DNA from: a bacterium
GTDB lineage: Bacteria > UBP6 > UBA1177 > JAKLFG01
Length of the DNA: 64,000 nucleotides
NCBI GenBank assembly: GCA_022709425.1
Contig: JAKLIW010000001.1
Span: 329,552 to 393,551, forward strand
Reading direction: 5' to 3'
A program made the translations under genes and the position numbers. The notes under the pieces were generated by a model. It searched no databases. It was given only the letters and a program-made list of their open reading frames with translations, and was not told the origin of the DNA. Each line of letters begins with the position of its first letter. Position 1 is the stretch's first letter. Shown one piece after another: positions 7,909 to 17,312 of the stretch.

Positions 7909-8631
7909 TTACTGGCAACGGGCGTAATCTTGTTCTTCGGCGGAGTCACCATAGATCGTTTTGAGATTGCCATTCTCTTTCAAGTATTCGATGGGAGAAA
8001 AGTCGGTAACGCAATTGTCTTCCATGTCTAGCAATTCCAACTCTAAGAGTCCTTTTGTCACGCTTATGTCTTCAATTTTGTTCTTCATGAAGGACAAAGA
8101 ACGCAATCCGGTCATGTTCGCCAATGAACTTATGCTTGAGATTTGATTACCACCAATATATATTTTCTCCATAGCGATCTTGTTTTCTAATGGTTTCAAA
8201 TCAGAGATGTTTTGATTTCCAGAAGCATTTAATAATATCATTTTTGTGTTGTTGGAAAGTGGGGTCAAACTCGAAACCCCGCCCCCCCCTATGTCCAACA
8301 TTTCTAAATCAAGGGAATTACTGAGTGGTTCTAGACTTGTTATGGGATTCCCATTAAAATCCAACTTCACCAACCACGGCATTTTCTCGAGACCGGTCAG
8401 GTCGCTGATAGCGGAATCAATGCAGGAAATGTATTTTTGATGGCATACATCCTTCACCCGTATCGGCGAACCGTCATGATATATCCCTGCCTCCGTCCTG
8501 ATGCAACTATCCATCGCCGGATCGGGAAAAGCTATCACCGTTTCGTCGGTGCAAGGATCGTATTCCTCATCTCCCGGTCCACAAGCCACGATGAGCAAAA
8601 ACAGCGGTATCAGACATACGATACGAGTCAT
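7909..8631 (-). CDS. Leucine-rich-repeat lipoprotein
   Basis: A 240-residue protein with a lipoprotein signal (LFLLIVACG, lipidated Cys at about residue 17) and five or so internalin-type repeats of about 22 residues. Examples are LVKLDFNGNPITSLEPLS, LEMLDIGGGGVSSLTPLS and MEKIYIGGNQISSISSLAN. Four extra Cys between residues 27 and 70 may form disulfides in an N-terminal cap. It is likely anchored in the outer membrane and used for protein binding, with an unknown partner. Base composition is clearly lower in GC than the neighbours, a hint of transfer. It has its own promoter at 8665-8692. Confidence 0.8.
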   Translation of the reverse strand: MTRIVCLIPLFLLIVACGPGDEEYDPCTDETVIAFPDPAMDSCIRTEAGIYHDGSPIRVKDVCHQKYISCIDSAISDLTGLEKMPWLVKLDFNGNPITSLEPLSNSLDLEMLDIGGGGVSSLTPLSNNTKMILLNASGNQNISDLKPLENKIAMEKIYIGGNQISSISSLANMTGLRSLSFMKNKIEDISVTKGLLELELLDMEDNCVTDFSPIEYLKENGNLKTIYGDSAEEQDYARCQ

Positions 8632-8664
8632 CGGAAAACCTCCTTTCCGTTTCTACGGGGTCAT

Positions 8665-8692
8665 CTTATACCAATCCGTGTTCCACTGTCAA
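8665..8692 (-). promoter_or_regulatory. Promoter of the LRR lipoprotein gene
   Basis: On the minus strand, TTGACA (8687-8692), a 16-base spacer and TATAAG (8665-8670), 34 bases before the start codon. An AAAGGAGG ribosome binding site follows. Confidence 0.7.
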
Positions 8693-8727
8693 TCTAGCGT
8701 GACCGCCTATCGGCCGGGTCGAATAAC

Positions 8728-8756
8728 TTGCAAAGCGCTTATTAGTTGGATATAGT
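8728..8756 (+). promoter_or_regulatory. Promoter of the riboflavin synthase operon
   Basis: TTGCAA (8728-8733) and TATAGT (8751-8756) with 17 bases between. The leader to the start codon is only about 30 bases, too short for an FMN riboswitch. Confidence 0.65.
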
Positions 8757-8785
8757 GCGCACCGTGCGCTAACGGAAGGGAACGG

Positions 8786-9415
8786 ATGTTCACCGGCATC
8801 ATAGAAAAGACGGGCGAAGTCGCCCGGTTGACCGCCACGGGACCCGAGCGGACCCTCACCCTGAAAAACCCCTTCGGCAGCGACCTCAAGAGCGGCGACA
8901 GCATCGCCGTGGACGGTGTGTGTCTCACCGTCACCGCGTTCGACGCGAAGCAGATGAGTTTCTTCGTCTCGGCAGAAACGGTGAAAAAGACGCTCGCGGC
9001 CACCTACAAGCCGGGGAGTGTGGTCAACCTCGAGCGAGCGCTTCTTTTTGGCGGTCGGCTCGACGGCCATATCGTGACGGGCCATGTCGACACCGTGTCG
9101 CGCATCGCGGCGGTCAAAAAAATCGGCGCGGGGATCGAACTGGCGGTGGCGATACCGCCCGAATTCGGTCATCTTACGGTCGACCGCGGCTCGATCGCGG
9201 TGAACGGCATCAGCCTCACCATCGCGGAGTTGCGCGGCGGGACGGCGGTCGTTTCGCTCATTCCGGAGACGCTTGCGCGGACCTCGTTCGCGGCGGGGGT
9301 GAAGGCGGGAGACATCGTGAATCTGGAATTCGATATACTCGGGAAATATGCGGCGCGCCTTCTTTCTCCGCAGATCCGCGACGAAAAACTGCGCGCACTC
9401 ATCGAAAAACTGTAG
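8786..9415 (+). CDS. ribE: Riboflavin synthase, alpha chain
   Basis: A 209-residue lumazine-binding protein that dismutates two 6,7-dimethyl-8-ribityllumazines to riboflavin. It begins with the family hallmark MFTGIIE and consists of two homologous barrels (about 1-97 and 98-200). The first holds DSIAVDGVCLTV and the second SIAVNGISLTI, with the GHVDTV segment between them. The length is typical. No other rib gene is adjacent, which is unusual, and the leader shows no FMN riboswitch. It is followed 19 bases later by a lapA-like gene. Confidence 0.95.
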   Translation: MFTGIIEKTGEVARLTATGPERTLTLKNPFGSDLKSGDSIAVDGVCLTVTAFDAKQMSFFVSAETVKKTLAATYKPGSVVNLERALLFGGRLDGHIVTGHVDTVSRIAAVKKIGAGIELAVAIPPEFGHLTVDRGSIAVNGISLTIAELRGGTAVVSLIPETLARTSFAAGVKAGDIVNLEFDILGKYAARLLSPQIRDEKLRALIEKL

Positions 9416-9434
9416 ACCTTCAGGGGAGGGAACC

Positions 9435-9743
9435 ATGTTCCGCACCGTATTTCTCGTGGCGCTCTTCACGACATTACTGATAGTCGTCCTGCTGTTCGCC
9501 CTCAAGAACGGCCAGACGGTGCCGGTCGATCTGGTGGTCACCCGGCTGGAGACGGTGCCGCTGTGGGTGGTGATGATCGCCGCCTGCGCCGTCGGCTCTA
9601 CCTTGGCGACGCTCGTTTTCGCGGTGGTGTTCTTCAGCCTTTATTTCTCTAAACGCTCCGCAGAGAAGGATCTCCAGAGGACGCGCGCCGAACTGGCGGC
9701 CCTTACGGTGAAGGCCGCGGCCGATAAGGGCGCCGTTCGCTGA
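9435..9743 (+). CDS. LapA-family (DUF1049) inner-membrane protein
   Basis: A 102-residue protein with two membrane segments (about 3-22 and 37-63) and a cytoplasmic helical tail beginning YFSKRSAEKDLQRTRAELAAL. The hairpin with the sequence FALKNGQTVPVDLVV in the periplasmic loop is typical of LapA, which in Escherichia coli works with LapB in controlling lipopolysaccharide synthesis. The chosen ATG at 9435 follows a GGGGAGGG; the longer open frame upstream overlaps ribE and lacks such a site. The stop codon overlaps the next start by one base (TGATG). Confidence 0.8.
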   Translation: MFRTVFLVALFTTLLIVVLLFALKNGQTVPVDLVVTRLETVPLWVVMIAACAVGSTLATLVFAVVFFSLYFSKRSAEKDLQRTRAELAALTVKAAADKGAVR

Positions 9744-10834
9744 TGGATCTCTTCTACCCGCATATCCGCGAGGTGCTGGTCGCGGCGGCGCTGCTGATCG
9801 CGCTGTTGCTCCTCCTTCTGCGGATGATCTGGTCGCGTCGGCGGATTGCCCTGCGGATACGGCACGATATGCTCTCGGTCCTTCCGGCGCTCGAAAAGAT
9901 CGCCGAGGGCGACCACGCCGAGCTTTCCAAATGGTTGCGCCGCGCTACCCGCCGCTATCCCGACGAGGTGCGCGCATTCGTCCTGCTGGGCGATCTTCTG
10001 CGCAAAGAGGGTCCGCTCAAGGCGAGTTTCCTGCATAAAACGCTCCTCTACCGCAAAAAACTGACCGACGGCGACAAGGCATCGATACTGCTCAGTCTCG
10101 GCCGCGATCACCGGGCGCTCGATGACGACCAGAAGGCGCTCGCGGCGCTCAAGCAGAGCCTTTCGCTCGAAAAACGGCCGGCGACCCTGCGCGAACTGAT
10201 CGATATCGAGCTCAAGGAACGACTCTTCGACGACGCTCTTTTTCACCAGAAGGAACTCAACCGGCTCTCGGGCGGCGACCGCAGCGACGGTCTGCGCGCC
10301 GTCATGTTCGACGCGGCGGCCCACGCCATCGCACAGAACCGGCTGGAGGAGGTGCGGCGCTGGGTCGACCTGATCATCCGGCACGAAGGGGAAACCAACC
10401 TTTCAAACTTGCTTGGAGTTTTCATCGCAGCCTTCGAGGGGAACGCTGGACGAGCGACAGACCTTGCCAAGGAATTTTTGAATCGTCACCCTGAAGACGA
10501 AATGACTCTGCGCTGGCTTCTCGCGGCTTTGCCGGTCGGCGCGACAGTCGTTCGTTCTTTGCCGGGAGCATACGCACCGATCTTCGCGGCGCTCACCGAT
10601 GAGCTCAAAGTTTTATCGCCACAGGAATTGACGGTGATTGAAAAAAACACGAACATATACTACCAGCTAGCGTCGCGAAATCTCCCGGCGGGAGAGACGC
10701 GCGAATTGATGGCGGCGGTCGGCCGAAAGGAACGGTTCTTTGTGTGCGGTGCCTGTGACCGGGCGCTGACCGGAACGATTCTTTCCTGTCCCGGGTGTGG
10801 CCTGCCGCTTGCGGTTAAGCTGGGAACGATCTGA
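9743..10834 (+). CDS. LapB-like TPR protein with C-terminal zinc ribbon
   Basis: A 363-residue protein with an N-terminal membrane anchor (about 8-28), a helical TPR-like body, and a C-terminal CGACDR...CPGCG four-Cys ribbon near residues 339-356. This is the architecture of LapB/YciM, which links LPS synthesis to proteolysis of LpxC. Sequence similarity cannot be measured here, so the assignment rests on architecture and on the coupled lapA-like gene upstream (TGATG overlap). The last two thirds use somewhat different codons (more A/T) from about 10400 on. The next gene begins 11 bases later. Confidence 0.7.
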   Translation: MDLFYPHIREVLVAAALLIALLLLLLRMIWSRRRIALRIRHDMLSVLPALEKIAEGDHAELSKWLRRATRRYPDEVRAFVLLGDLLRKEGPLKASFLHKTLLYRKKLTDGDKASILLSLGRDHRALDDDQKALAALKQSLSLEKRPATLRELIDIELKERLFDDALFHQKELNRLSGGDRSDGLRAVMFDAAAHAIAQNRLEEVRRWVDLIIRHEGETNLSNLLGVFIAAFEGNAGRATDLAKEFLNRHPEDEMTLRWLLAALPVGATVVRSLPGAYAPIFAALTDELKVLSPQELTVIEKNTNIYYQLASRNLPAGETRELMAAVGRKERFFVCGACDRALTGTILSCPGCGLPLAVKLGTI

Positions 10835-10845
10835 CGGAGGACGAT

Positions 10846-11937
10846 ATGATGTGCCAGCGTTTTTTTCTGCTGGTCTTATGTGGCGGGTTCGCCTTTTTTT
10901 TCTTAGCGTGTGAGGCCGCAAACAATACCGACAAAACGATATCGGTCGACGATTTTTTTAAAACATATCTGGAGGCTCTTTGCGAGAGTTCATCGAAATA
11001 CAACAACGGCATTATCAATGCGTCAAATAAAAGCTCTTGTTCGCAGGCGATCATGGAGAGCCTGTTTGCGTACGATTTCTTTCATGTCGGACGCCGCACG
11101 GTGTTCAAACAAAAAGTATACTTACTGCGCAAGGCAGAGACCAGACAATGGTTATCGATAAGTGCCGAACAAGCGGAGAAATGTTTTTTAATCGTCAAGC
11201 AAATGCAACCGTATAATCCGTTAGACATAAAACTTTTTGATATTCCCGATTGCGCTCTCGCTTTTAGGGGAAAAAAGATCATCAATGATCTGTGTTTTCA
11301 AGATGAAGAATGCGACAGAGGATGGTGTAATCTGCAAGGGACCGACTGTCCGGGACGCTGTGTGCTTTACCGACAGCAGAGAGAGCCCTGTAATGAAAAT
11401 CTTGACCGATGTGAACCCGGATATACCTGCCTTTCCTCAGCCTGTTCGCGACTTTCCTCCGGAGTTAAGGGAGAGCCGTGTATGGCGGACGAACATTGCT
11501 CAAGCTATCTTTATTGTAAAAAAAATGATGCAGATGCAAGCGGTATCTGTTTTGAAAAAAAGGGAATAGGCAAAACCTGCGAGGCAAACAATGAATGTCT
11601 CTTAGGGCTAACTTGTACCGAACTCACTTGTCAAGGACCTGAGATTCCGGACACCGTCGGGGCCGACTGTAGTGTCTCGAAGACATGTAATCCTTTTTCA
11701 CGTCTCGAGTGTGGAAAAGAAGGAGAGACCTATTCTTGCCGAACTTTTCCCGCCGGTGAGGGAGATTCCTGTTCCTTTCAATGCGGATCACAACTGTACT
11801 GTAGTCCCCAAACCGGCACCTGCACCTTATTCAGTAAACCTGAAGAGGCCTGCGGACAGTATTATCAGTGTTCCTCCTTGTACTGCAACGATTCGGGATT
11901 TTGCGCGATGCCCGAATGTGAACAAACGATACAATGA
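10846..11937 (+). CDS. Cysteine-rich lipoprotein with Dickkopf-like disulfide modules
   Basis: A 363-residue protein with a lipoprotein signal (FFFLACEA, Cys at about 22), an N-terminal helical region to about 140, and then four or five Cys-rich modules. Examples are CFQDEECDRGWCN, CMADEHCSSYLYC, CEANNECLLGLTC and CGQYYQCSSLYCN. The CxxxxxCxxxxxC spacing is the pattern seen in secreted myxobacterial-type proteins. More than 30 Cys imply an oxidised, exported product. The gene is lower in GC than its neighbours. Its stop overlaps the thioredoxin-like gene (ATGA), so the two are probably made together. Confidence 0.75.
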   Translation: MMCQRFFLLVLCGGFAFFFLACEAANNTDKTISVDDFFKTYLEALCESSSKYNNGIINASNKSSCSQAIMESLFAYDFFHVGRRTVFKQKVYLLRKAETRQWLSISAEQAEKCFLIVKQMQPYNPLDIKLFDIPDCALAFRGKKIINDLCFQDEECDRGWCNLQGTDCPGRCVLYRQQREPCNENLDRCEPGYTCLSSACSRLSSGVKGEPCMADEHCSSYLYCKKNDADASGICFEKKGIGKTCEANNECLLGLTCTELTCQGPEIPDTVGADCSVSKTCNPFSRLECGKEGETYSCRTFPAGEGDSCSFQCGSQLYCSPQTGTCTLFSKPEEACGQYYQCSSLYCNDSGFCAMPECEQTIQ

Positions 11938-12506
11938 CCATACTCAGCAGCATCATCGTCATTGCTTCGGTGTTGTTTTTTTTCACCTGCGGCTCTTCTG
12001 GTCCTCCTGTGGCCTCCACTTTCGTCCAACCCAAAGAACCAGCGGTCTTGCTTCCCGCCCAGAAAAAAGAAAAAACGCCAGACCCCATCAAGCCCGCCAC
12101 TACGGCTGACGAGATACTGTTGCGCGACCCGGTGAGCGGCGCCGTAACCCCGCTTGCCGAACTGGCGGACGGCCAGCCGGTACTCCTCGATTTTTCGGCC
12201 AGTTGGTGTGAGCCCTGCGCGGTTCTTATTGAGCGGTTGAACGGGCTTCAGCCCAAGTTCGAAGGAAAGATACGGTTTTTCATGGTCATCCAGAAAGGCG
12301 ATGCCCCCGAACGCCTGCCGGGACGCCCCGAATATCCAATATATCAGCTTGAACGTTCTCCCGCCGCACTCAAGGTGAATCCCCCGCAGATACTGCCGAC
12401 GGTCCTCCTCATCGGACGCGATGGTACGGTCGCGGCAGAGTTGGCGGGACTCTATCCGGGTCTCTATTACTACGGTGCTATTGCCGATGTGATGGCGGAA
12501 GATTAA
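11934..12506 (+). CDS. Thioredoxin-fold lipoprotein
   Basis: A 190-residue protein with a short lipoprotein signal (VLFFFTCGSS, Cys at about 19), a Pro/Lys-rich linker to about 60, and a thioredoxin-like domain with the redox motif SWCEPC near residue 96. The usual cis-Pro is probably in PQILPTVLLIG near 152. TlpA/ResA-type proteins like this act outside the inner membrane in disulfide exchange. The ATGA overlap with the Cys-rich lipoprotein suggests it may act on that protein. The stop codon overlaps the end of the convergent gene by four bases. Confidence 0.8.
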   Translation: MTILSSIIVIASVLFFFTCGSSGPPVASTFVQPKEPAVLLPAQKKEKTPDPIKPATTADEILLRDPVSGAVTPLAELADGQPVLLDFSASWCEPCAVLIERLNGLQPKFEGKIRFFMVIQKGDAPERLPGRPEYPIYQLERSPAALKVNPPQILPTVLLIGRDGTVAAELAGLYPGLYYYGAIADVMAED

Positions 12507-14068
12507 GAACGGTATCGATCCAGAGCCTGTTCAATTATCCGGATATCGTCGTGGGTCAGGCGAAAATGCTGATACATATCGCGGTCGAGATTCCGCCGCT
12601 CGCGCTCTATCTGAGCCGTAATATCCTTTTTCGCGTTCTCCGGTGAACAGAGCAGGTGACGCATATTTTCGACCGACTGAGCAATGATCCGCTGCACATG
12701 CTTCTTTGCCGGTGCGAAGGGGATGCTGTTGAAATTCTTCTTGAGAAACTTGTTGTGGTGGGGGAACTTCAGCGTGTAGTAGAACAACATAACGCTCGAA
12801 TTGAAGTAGCCTTCGGCAAACTCCAGTGAGATGTCATCACTCTTTGGTATGATACCGGCGATATCGCTCATGAAGTGAAGCCCGCCGCGGTCAATACACA
12901 TCACCGGTCGCACCGAGAGATAGCGGGCGATGAGTTTGTGTCGTTCGAATTGCGCCGAAGCCGGCAACTGAAAAAAGAATTCCTTGTCGGGGATGATCCA
13001 CGCATTCGGGTTCGGCTCAGTAAAGGGGACTATTTCTCTGCCTCGAATGAAGGGCTTATATCGGGTTGACTTGCGTAATGTTTCTATAGGAGGCCGCACC
13101 CCCTGTTCGGGAAACATCCCGATAAAGAAATCAAAATGATCGGCGCAAATGTTTCCCTCGGCGATCGATTCTATTTTCTGTAACAGCCGAATCTCGTCAT
13201 AGGCGAGGCTGTCATTGAAGGTGAGAAGATTGTTAAAGGTAATAAAATCGTCGGGAACCGTGAAAAACGAACCATTCACGGAATCGGTGATAGTAATAGG
13301 GCGCTCAACCTCGGGAGGCCGTTTGCGGCCAAGATGAAGGACTAGTTTCTGTTTGTCTTTGGTTATCTCGCGCAGAGCAAACAGATCGTAGAGAAACTTT
13401 TTTGTTTTTTTGGTTGCGGGAGAGACGAGAAAGTTTTTCTTGAGATGGAGAAGATAAGAACCCTCCTCATGCAGAAGCAGAGAGATGTTTTTGAAAAACC
13501 CTTCCTGCGGCAGAGTCGAGGCGATCGCCTCGTCGAGAATGAGGTCGAAGCGGTAGGGCTTTATCTTGCTCTGATCGGCCGAAAGCATATCGAAAATGGT
13601 CGCCTGCACCGATATTTCCACCGGTTTTTCTTTTGAAAGCGGATAACAAAGAACCGCCGCAAAGGGACTGTGAAAGGATCCTTCATCATGGTAGGCGAAA
13701 TGGAGTGCATGTTCTTTCTCTAGATGGTAGGGGAGATAGACCGCGTCGGACAGGAAGAGAATATCATGACGGGAGAGGGAGGTGCGAGGCGTTGCCTCCA
13801 TCGGCGTCGGGTTGGGCAAAGAAAGAATGTAGCTAATAGACCATGACGAGACCACCTCGCGCTTAAGTCGGTCGCTAAAGCGGTTGTTGATCTTCACAAA
13901 GTCATCGGCCGATATGCCGGTAAGAAGTGACGGTGAGAGCCGTTTGCCCGAAACGGTGAAGTAGAAACGGTTCAGGAGAAAGGTATAGGGATCAGTGGCA
14001 ATACCGCTTTCCCCACAAAAGGAGCGAACATCATTGAATAGTTTCAATAACTTCTTTCTTTTATCCAT
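12503..14068 (-). CDS. Degenerate N6-adenine methyltransferase-like protein with TaqI-type C-terminal domain
   Basis: A 521-residue protein I recognise only in part. The region around residues 150-210 has the rhythm of a Rossmann methyltransferase (VEISVQATIFDMLSAD..., then YRFDLILDEAIASTL), but the catalytic NPPY/F that should follow FDLI is replaced by DEAI. The C-terminal third resembles the target-recognition part of TaqI/Eco57I-family enzymes: RGREIVPF, KLIARYLSVRPVMCIDRGGLHF, then YFNSSVMLFYYTLKFPHHNKFLKKNF and a closing helix pair. No nuclease motif is visible. It could be a catalytically dead methyltransferase or a DNA-binding regulator. The ATG at 14068 follows a GGGGTG; a GTG nine bases upstream is the alternative. 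Confidence 0.5.
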   Translation of the reverse strand: MDKRKKLLKLFNDVRSFCGESGIATDPYTFLLNRFYFTVSGKRLSPSLLTGISADDFVKINNRFSDRLKREVVSSWSISYILSLPNPTPMEATPRTSLSRHDILFLSDAVYLPYHLEKEHALHFAYHDEGSFHSPFAAVLCYPLSKEKPVEISVQATIFDMLSADQSKIKPYRFDLILDEAIASTLPQEGFFKNISLLLHEEGSYLLHLKKNFLVSPATKKTKKFLYDLFALREITKDKQKLVLHLGRKRPPEVERPITITDSVNGSFFTVPDDFITFNNLLTFNDSLAYDEIRLLQKIESIAEGNICADHFDFFIGMFPEQGVRPPIETLRKSTRYKPFIRGREIVPFTEPNPNAWIIPDKEFFFQLPASAQFERHKLIARYLSVRPVMCIDRGGLHFMSDIAGIIPKSDDISLEFAEGYFNSSVMLFYYTLKFPHHNKFLKKNFNSIPFAPAKKHVQRIIAQSVENMRHLLCSPENAKKDITAQIERERRNLDRDMYQHFRLTHDDIRIIEQALDRYRS

Positions 14069-14097
14069 GAAAAACACCCCATTCCGTGCTTCGAAAC

Positions 14098-14125
14098 TCT
14101 ATAGCACTCAAGAGTAAATTGCAAA
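14098..14125 (-). promoter_or_regulatory. Possible promoter of the methyltransferase-like gene
   Basis: On the minus strand, TTTGCA (14120-14125), 16 bases and TATAGA (14098-14103). It starts just beyond the upstream lipoprotein's terminator. Confidence 0.4.
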
Positions 14126-14140
14126 AAAAATCTTTATGGT

Positions 14141-14167
14141 AAAAAAACGGGGCCGTTTCCGGCCCCG
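14141..14167 (-). terminator. Rho-independent terminator of the acidic lipoprotein gene
   Basis: A perfect 8-bp stem CGGGGCCG/CGGCCCCG with a four-base loop (14148-14167). On the minus strand it is followed by seven T. Confidence 0.9.
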
Positions 14168-14193
14168 CAGAGAATCAAGAACTCTAGAGAAAA

Positions 14194-15090
14194 TTAAGCG
14201 TCGGTATCGGTCAGCAATTCATCGCTAACGATCGCGTCTTCATCCGGGGTCTCGGCGCCGGGGCAATCGACCTGCGCGTTGGTGTTGACGTCGAAGCAGA
14301 CACACAGTTCGGCCGGATCGGTCGCGCCGAAGAGTTCCATCAGCTTGGCCTCGTCTTCGGTGAGCTTCGCGTTGACCGCCATCTTCATGTTCTCATCGAT
14401 CACGAAGTCGGTGTTGTCGGCGACGCAGAATTTCATTTTACCCGGAGCGGTCTGATCTTCAGCGATGTCGTTGACCGCAACGGTGCACTGCATGACGGTG
14501 CTCGCGTCAACTTCCGTAAGGGTGATCATCTGAACGGTGGCCGCGCCATCTACATCGGGAGTCGCGACAAGCGCTTCCTTGTTGGTGACGAGGAACTCTT
14601 TCGGCGTCGCTACCCACGCGACCGAACCGTAATACTTGGTGCCGGGATCGCCGAGCGCCAAGAAGGAGATAAGCTCCTGACCGTTGTTGGTCTCAGCCTG
14701 ATAGTACGGCATGGGGGTGCCCAGTTTGAAGTCGGGATGTTCGGGCAGCACCGGAACCAGTTTGTACTGGAACGCCGCGGTCGGGCGGGCGGTGCTGGTG
14801 GCGTCGTTGATCACGCCGATGGCACGCATAGCGAAATAGGTGTCGTACCCTTCGATCTTGTCGAGAAGGGTATCTTCAAGGGTGCAGGCCGGCGGTTCGA
14901 CGGTGTCTTCGTCCGGGGTCTCATCGACGCCCGGTTCGTCTTCGTCAGCTACGGGCGCGTCGTCGGTCGGGGTCTGGGCGTCATCAGTGGTCGGGGTTTC
15001 GTCGGTCTTGGGATCTTCTTTGTCGTCGCCACAGCTGACGATAAGCATGGCGAACATGAGCGAAAGCATGAGAATGAAAAGCTTCTTCAT
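14194..15090 (-). CDS. Lipoprotein with acidic Asp/Thr/Pro-rich linker
   Basis: A 298-residue protein with a lipoprotein signal (MLIVSCGDD, Cys at 20) and a long acidic low-complexity linker (about 22-66, repeats of TDDA/DED). A globular domain of about 200 residues follows, with six further Cys. The N-terminal style (signal, CGDD, then D/E/T/P repeats) marks a family of surface lipoproteins in this kind of genome. I recognise no domain and assign no function. It has a good promoter (15152-15179), an AGGTAATCGGAG leader and a strong terminator, so it is an independent and probably well-expressed unit. Confidence 0.7.
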   Translation of the reverse strand: MKKLFILMLSLMFAMLIVSCGDDKEDPKTDETPTTDDAQTPTDDAPVADEDEPGVDETPDEDTVEPPACTLEDTLLDKIEGYDTYFAMRAIGVINDATSTARPTAAFQYKLVPVLPEHPDFKLGTPMPYYQAETNNGQELISFLALGDPGTKYYGSVAWVATPKEFLVTNKEALVATPDVDGAATVQMITLTEVDASTVMQCTVAVNDIAEDQTAPGKMKFCVADNTDFVIDENMKMAVNAKLTEDEAKLMELFGATDPAELCVCFDVNTNAQVDCPGAETPDEDAIVSDELLTDTDA

Positions 15091-15151
15091 CTCCGATTAC
15101 CTCCAGAGATAGGTTGATAAGGGCCAAGGAACACAAAAAAAGTTAACTGGT

Positions 15152-15179
15152 ATCCTAACACGAAATGTGCGCTTGTCAA
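15152..15179 (-). promoter_or_regulatory. Promoter of the acidic lipoprotein gene
   Basis: On the minus strand, TTGACA (15174-15179), 16 bases and TAGGAT (15152-15157). The start codon is about 62 bases downstream. Confidence 0.6.
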
Positions 15180-15264
15180 GTTTGTCTCTCAAAAAAGTTA
15201 ACTGAAGGATAGTTGACCGGCAGAGCATCTTCCTATTCAGTTTTTTAACGGCTCAAAAAAAAGT

Positions 15265-15292
15265 TTGACTTCGTTCCCCTGCTGTGTATATT
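15265..15292 (+). promoter_or_regulatory. Promoter of the tRNA-tuf-ribosomal protein operon
   Basis: TTGACT (15265-15270) and TATATT (15287-15292) with 16 bases between. They are preceded by A/T-rich runs (possible UP element) and followed by a pyrimidine/GC-rich discriminator (CTGCCTGC), as in stringently controlled stable-RNA promoters. The first tRNA begins 42 bases later. Confidence 0.75.
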
Positions 15293-15334
15293 CTGCCTGC
15301 TTTTTAGGTTTTTTGATAACCGAAGGAGAGGTTT

Positions 15335-15410
15335 GCTAGCGTAGCTCAATTGGCAGAGCCACCGATTTGTAATCGGTAGGTTGCGGGTTCGAGTCCCATC
15401 GCTAGCTCCA
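15335..15410 (+). tRNA. tRNA-Thr (anticodon TGT)
   Basis: A 76-nt cloverleaf with a 7-bp acceptor stem GCTAGCG/CGCTAGC, anticodon stem CCGAT/ATCGG around TT-TGT-AA, a GTTCGAGTC T-loop and an encoded CCA. It is first in a Thr-Tyr-Gly-Thr-tuf series, the same order as thrU-tyrU-glyT-thrT-tufB in Escherichia coli. Confidence 0.97.
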
Positions 15411-15424
15411 TATTGCGTTTTCGT

Positions 15425-15510
15425 GGAGAGGTTCCCGAGTGGCTAAAGGGGGCAGACTGTAAATCTGTTGTCATACGACTACGGAGGTTCGAAACCTCCC
15501 CTCTCCACCA
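15425..15510 (+). tRNA. tRNA-Tyr (anticodon GTA)
   Basis: An 86-nt type II tRNA with acceptor stem GGAGAGG/CCTCTCC, anticodon loop CTGTAAA, a long variable arm (GTCATACGACTAC) and an encoded CCA. Confidence 0.97.
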
Positions 15511-15522
15511 TCGCTTTTTTGT

Positions 15523-15599
15523 GCGGGAATAGCTCAGCTGGCTAGAGCATTAGCCTTCCAAGCTAAGGGTCGCGGGTTCGAATCCCGTTTCCCGCTCCA
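15523..15599 (+). tRNA. tRNA-Gly (anticodon TCC)
   Basis: A 77-nt cloverleaf with acceptor GCGGGAA/TTCCCGC, anticodon stem TTAGC/GCTAA around C-TTCCAA, and an encoded CCA. Confidence 0.97.
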
Positions 15600-15607
15600 T
15601 ATTACGA

Positions 15608-15684
15608 GCCCTCGTAGCTCAGGCGGCTAGAGCGCGTCCTTGGTAAGGACGAGGTCGTCGGTTCGAGTCCGACCGTGGGCTCCA
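15608..15684 (+). tRNA. tRNA-Thr (anticodon GGT)
   Basis: A 77-nt cloverleaf with anticodon stem CGTCC/GGACG around TTGGTAA and an encoded CCA. The acceptor stem GCCCTCG/CGTGGGC has one T-T mismatch at the fifth pair. The tuf gene starts 72 bases later. Confidence 0.95.
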
Positions 15685-15756
15685 TGTTTTTTGAAAAAAG
15701 GAAAAGGATACAGGCTGGCAAGAACGCTAAAAACCTTTAAGTAAGGAGGCGGAGAG

Positions 15757-16950
<1,194 letters not shown>

Positions 16951-16965
16951 CAACGAGGTGGCAAC

Positions 16966-17274
16966 GTGAGCGACAGGATCAGAATTAAGCTTAAGGCGTT
17001 CGACCACAAGCTGCTGGACGGCTCGGTGAACGAGATCATCGATACGGTGACCCGGACGGGTGCGCGTATCGCCGGCCCCATTCCGCTACCGACGAAGATC
17101 CACAAGTACTGTGTCCTTCGTTCTCCCCACGTTGACAAGAAGTCGCGTGAGCAGTTCGAGATGCGCGTACATCGCCGGATCCTCGATATACTTAATCCTA
17201 CGCCCCAGACCATGGACGAGCTGATGAAAACCGACCTTTCGGCCGGGGTTGAGATCGAGATCAAGACCAGCTAG
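16966..17274 (+). CDS. rpsJ: 30S ribosomal protein S10
   Basis: A 102-residue protein of normal length that binds the 30S head and also partners NusB in antitermination. Recognisable from [24 protein letters not shown] and [12 protein letters not shown]. It starts with GTG after GAGGTGG and follows tuf by 15 bases, so it opens the S10 section without a separate promoter. It is 38 bases before rplC. Confidence 0.97.
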   Translation: MSDRIRIKLKAFDHKLLDGSVNEIIDTVTRTGARIAGPIPLPTKIHKYCVLRSPHVDKKSREQFEMRVHRRILDILNPTPQTMDELMKTDLSAGVEIEIKTS

Positions 17275-17312
17275 GGTGCCGTGAAAAGAGAGTTTAAACG
17301 GAGAGGGATACT

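Noticed and set aside
8745-8775. Hairpin TAGTGCGCACCGTGCGCTA as a regulator of ribE
   Set aside because: The arms pair poorly once mismatches are counted, and the segment mostly overlaps the -10 box and leader.
8757-8785. FMN riboswitch before riboflavin synthase
   Set aside because: The leader after the promoter is only about 30 bases and lacks the conserved FMN aptamer sequences.
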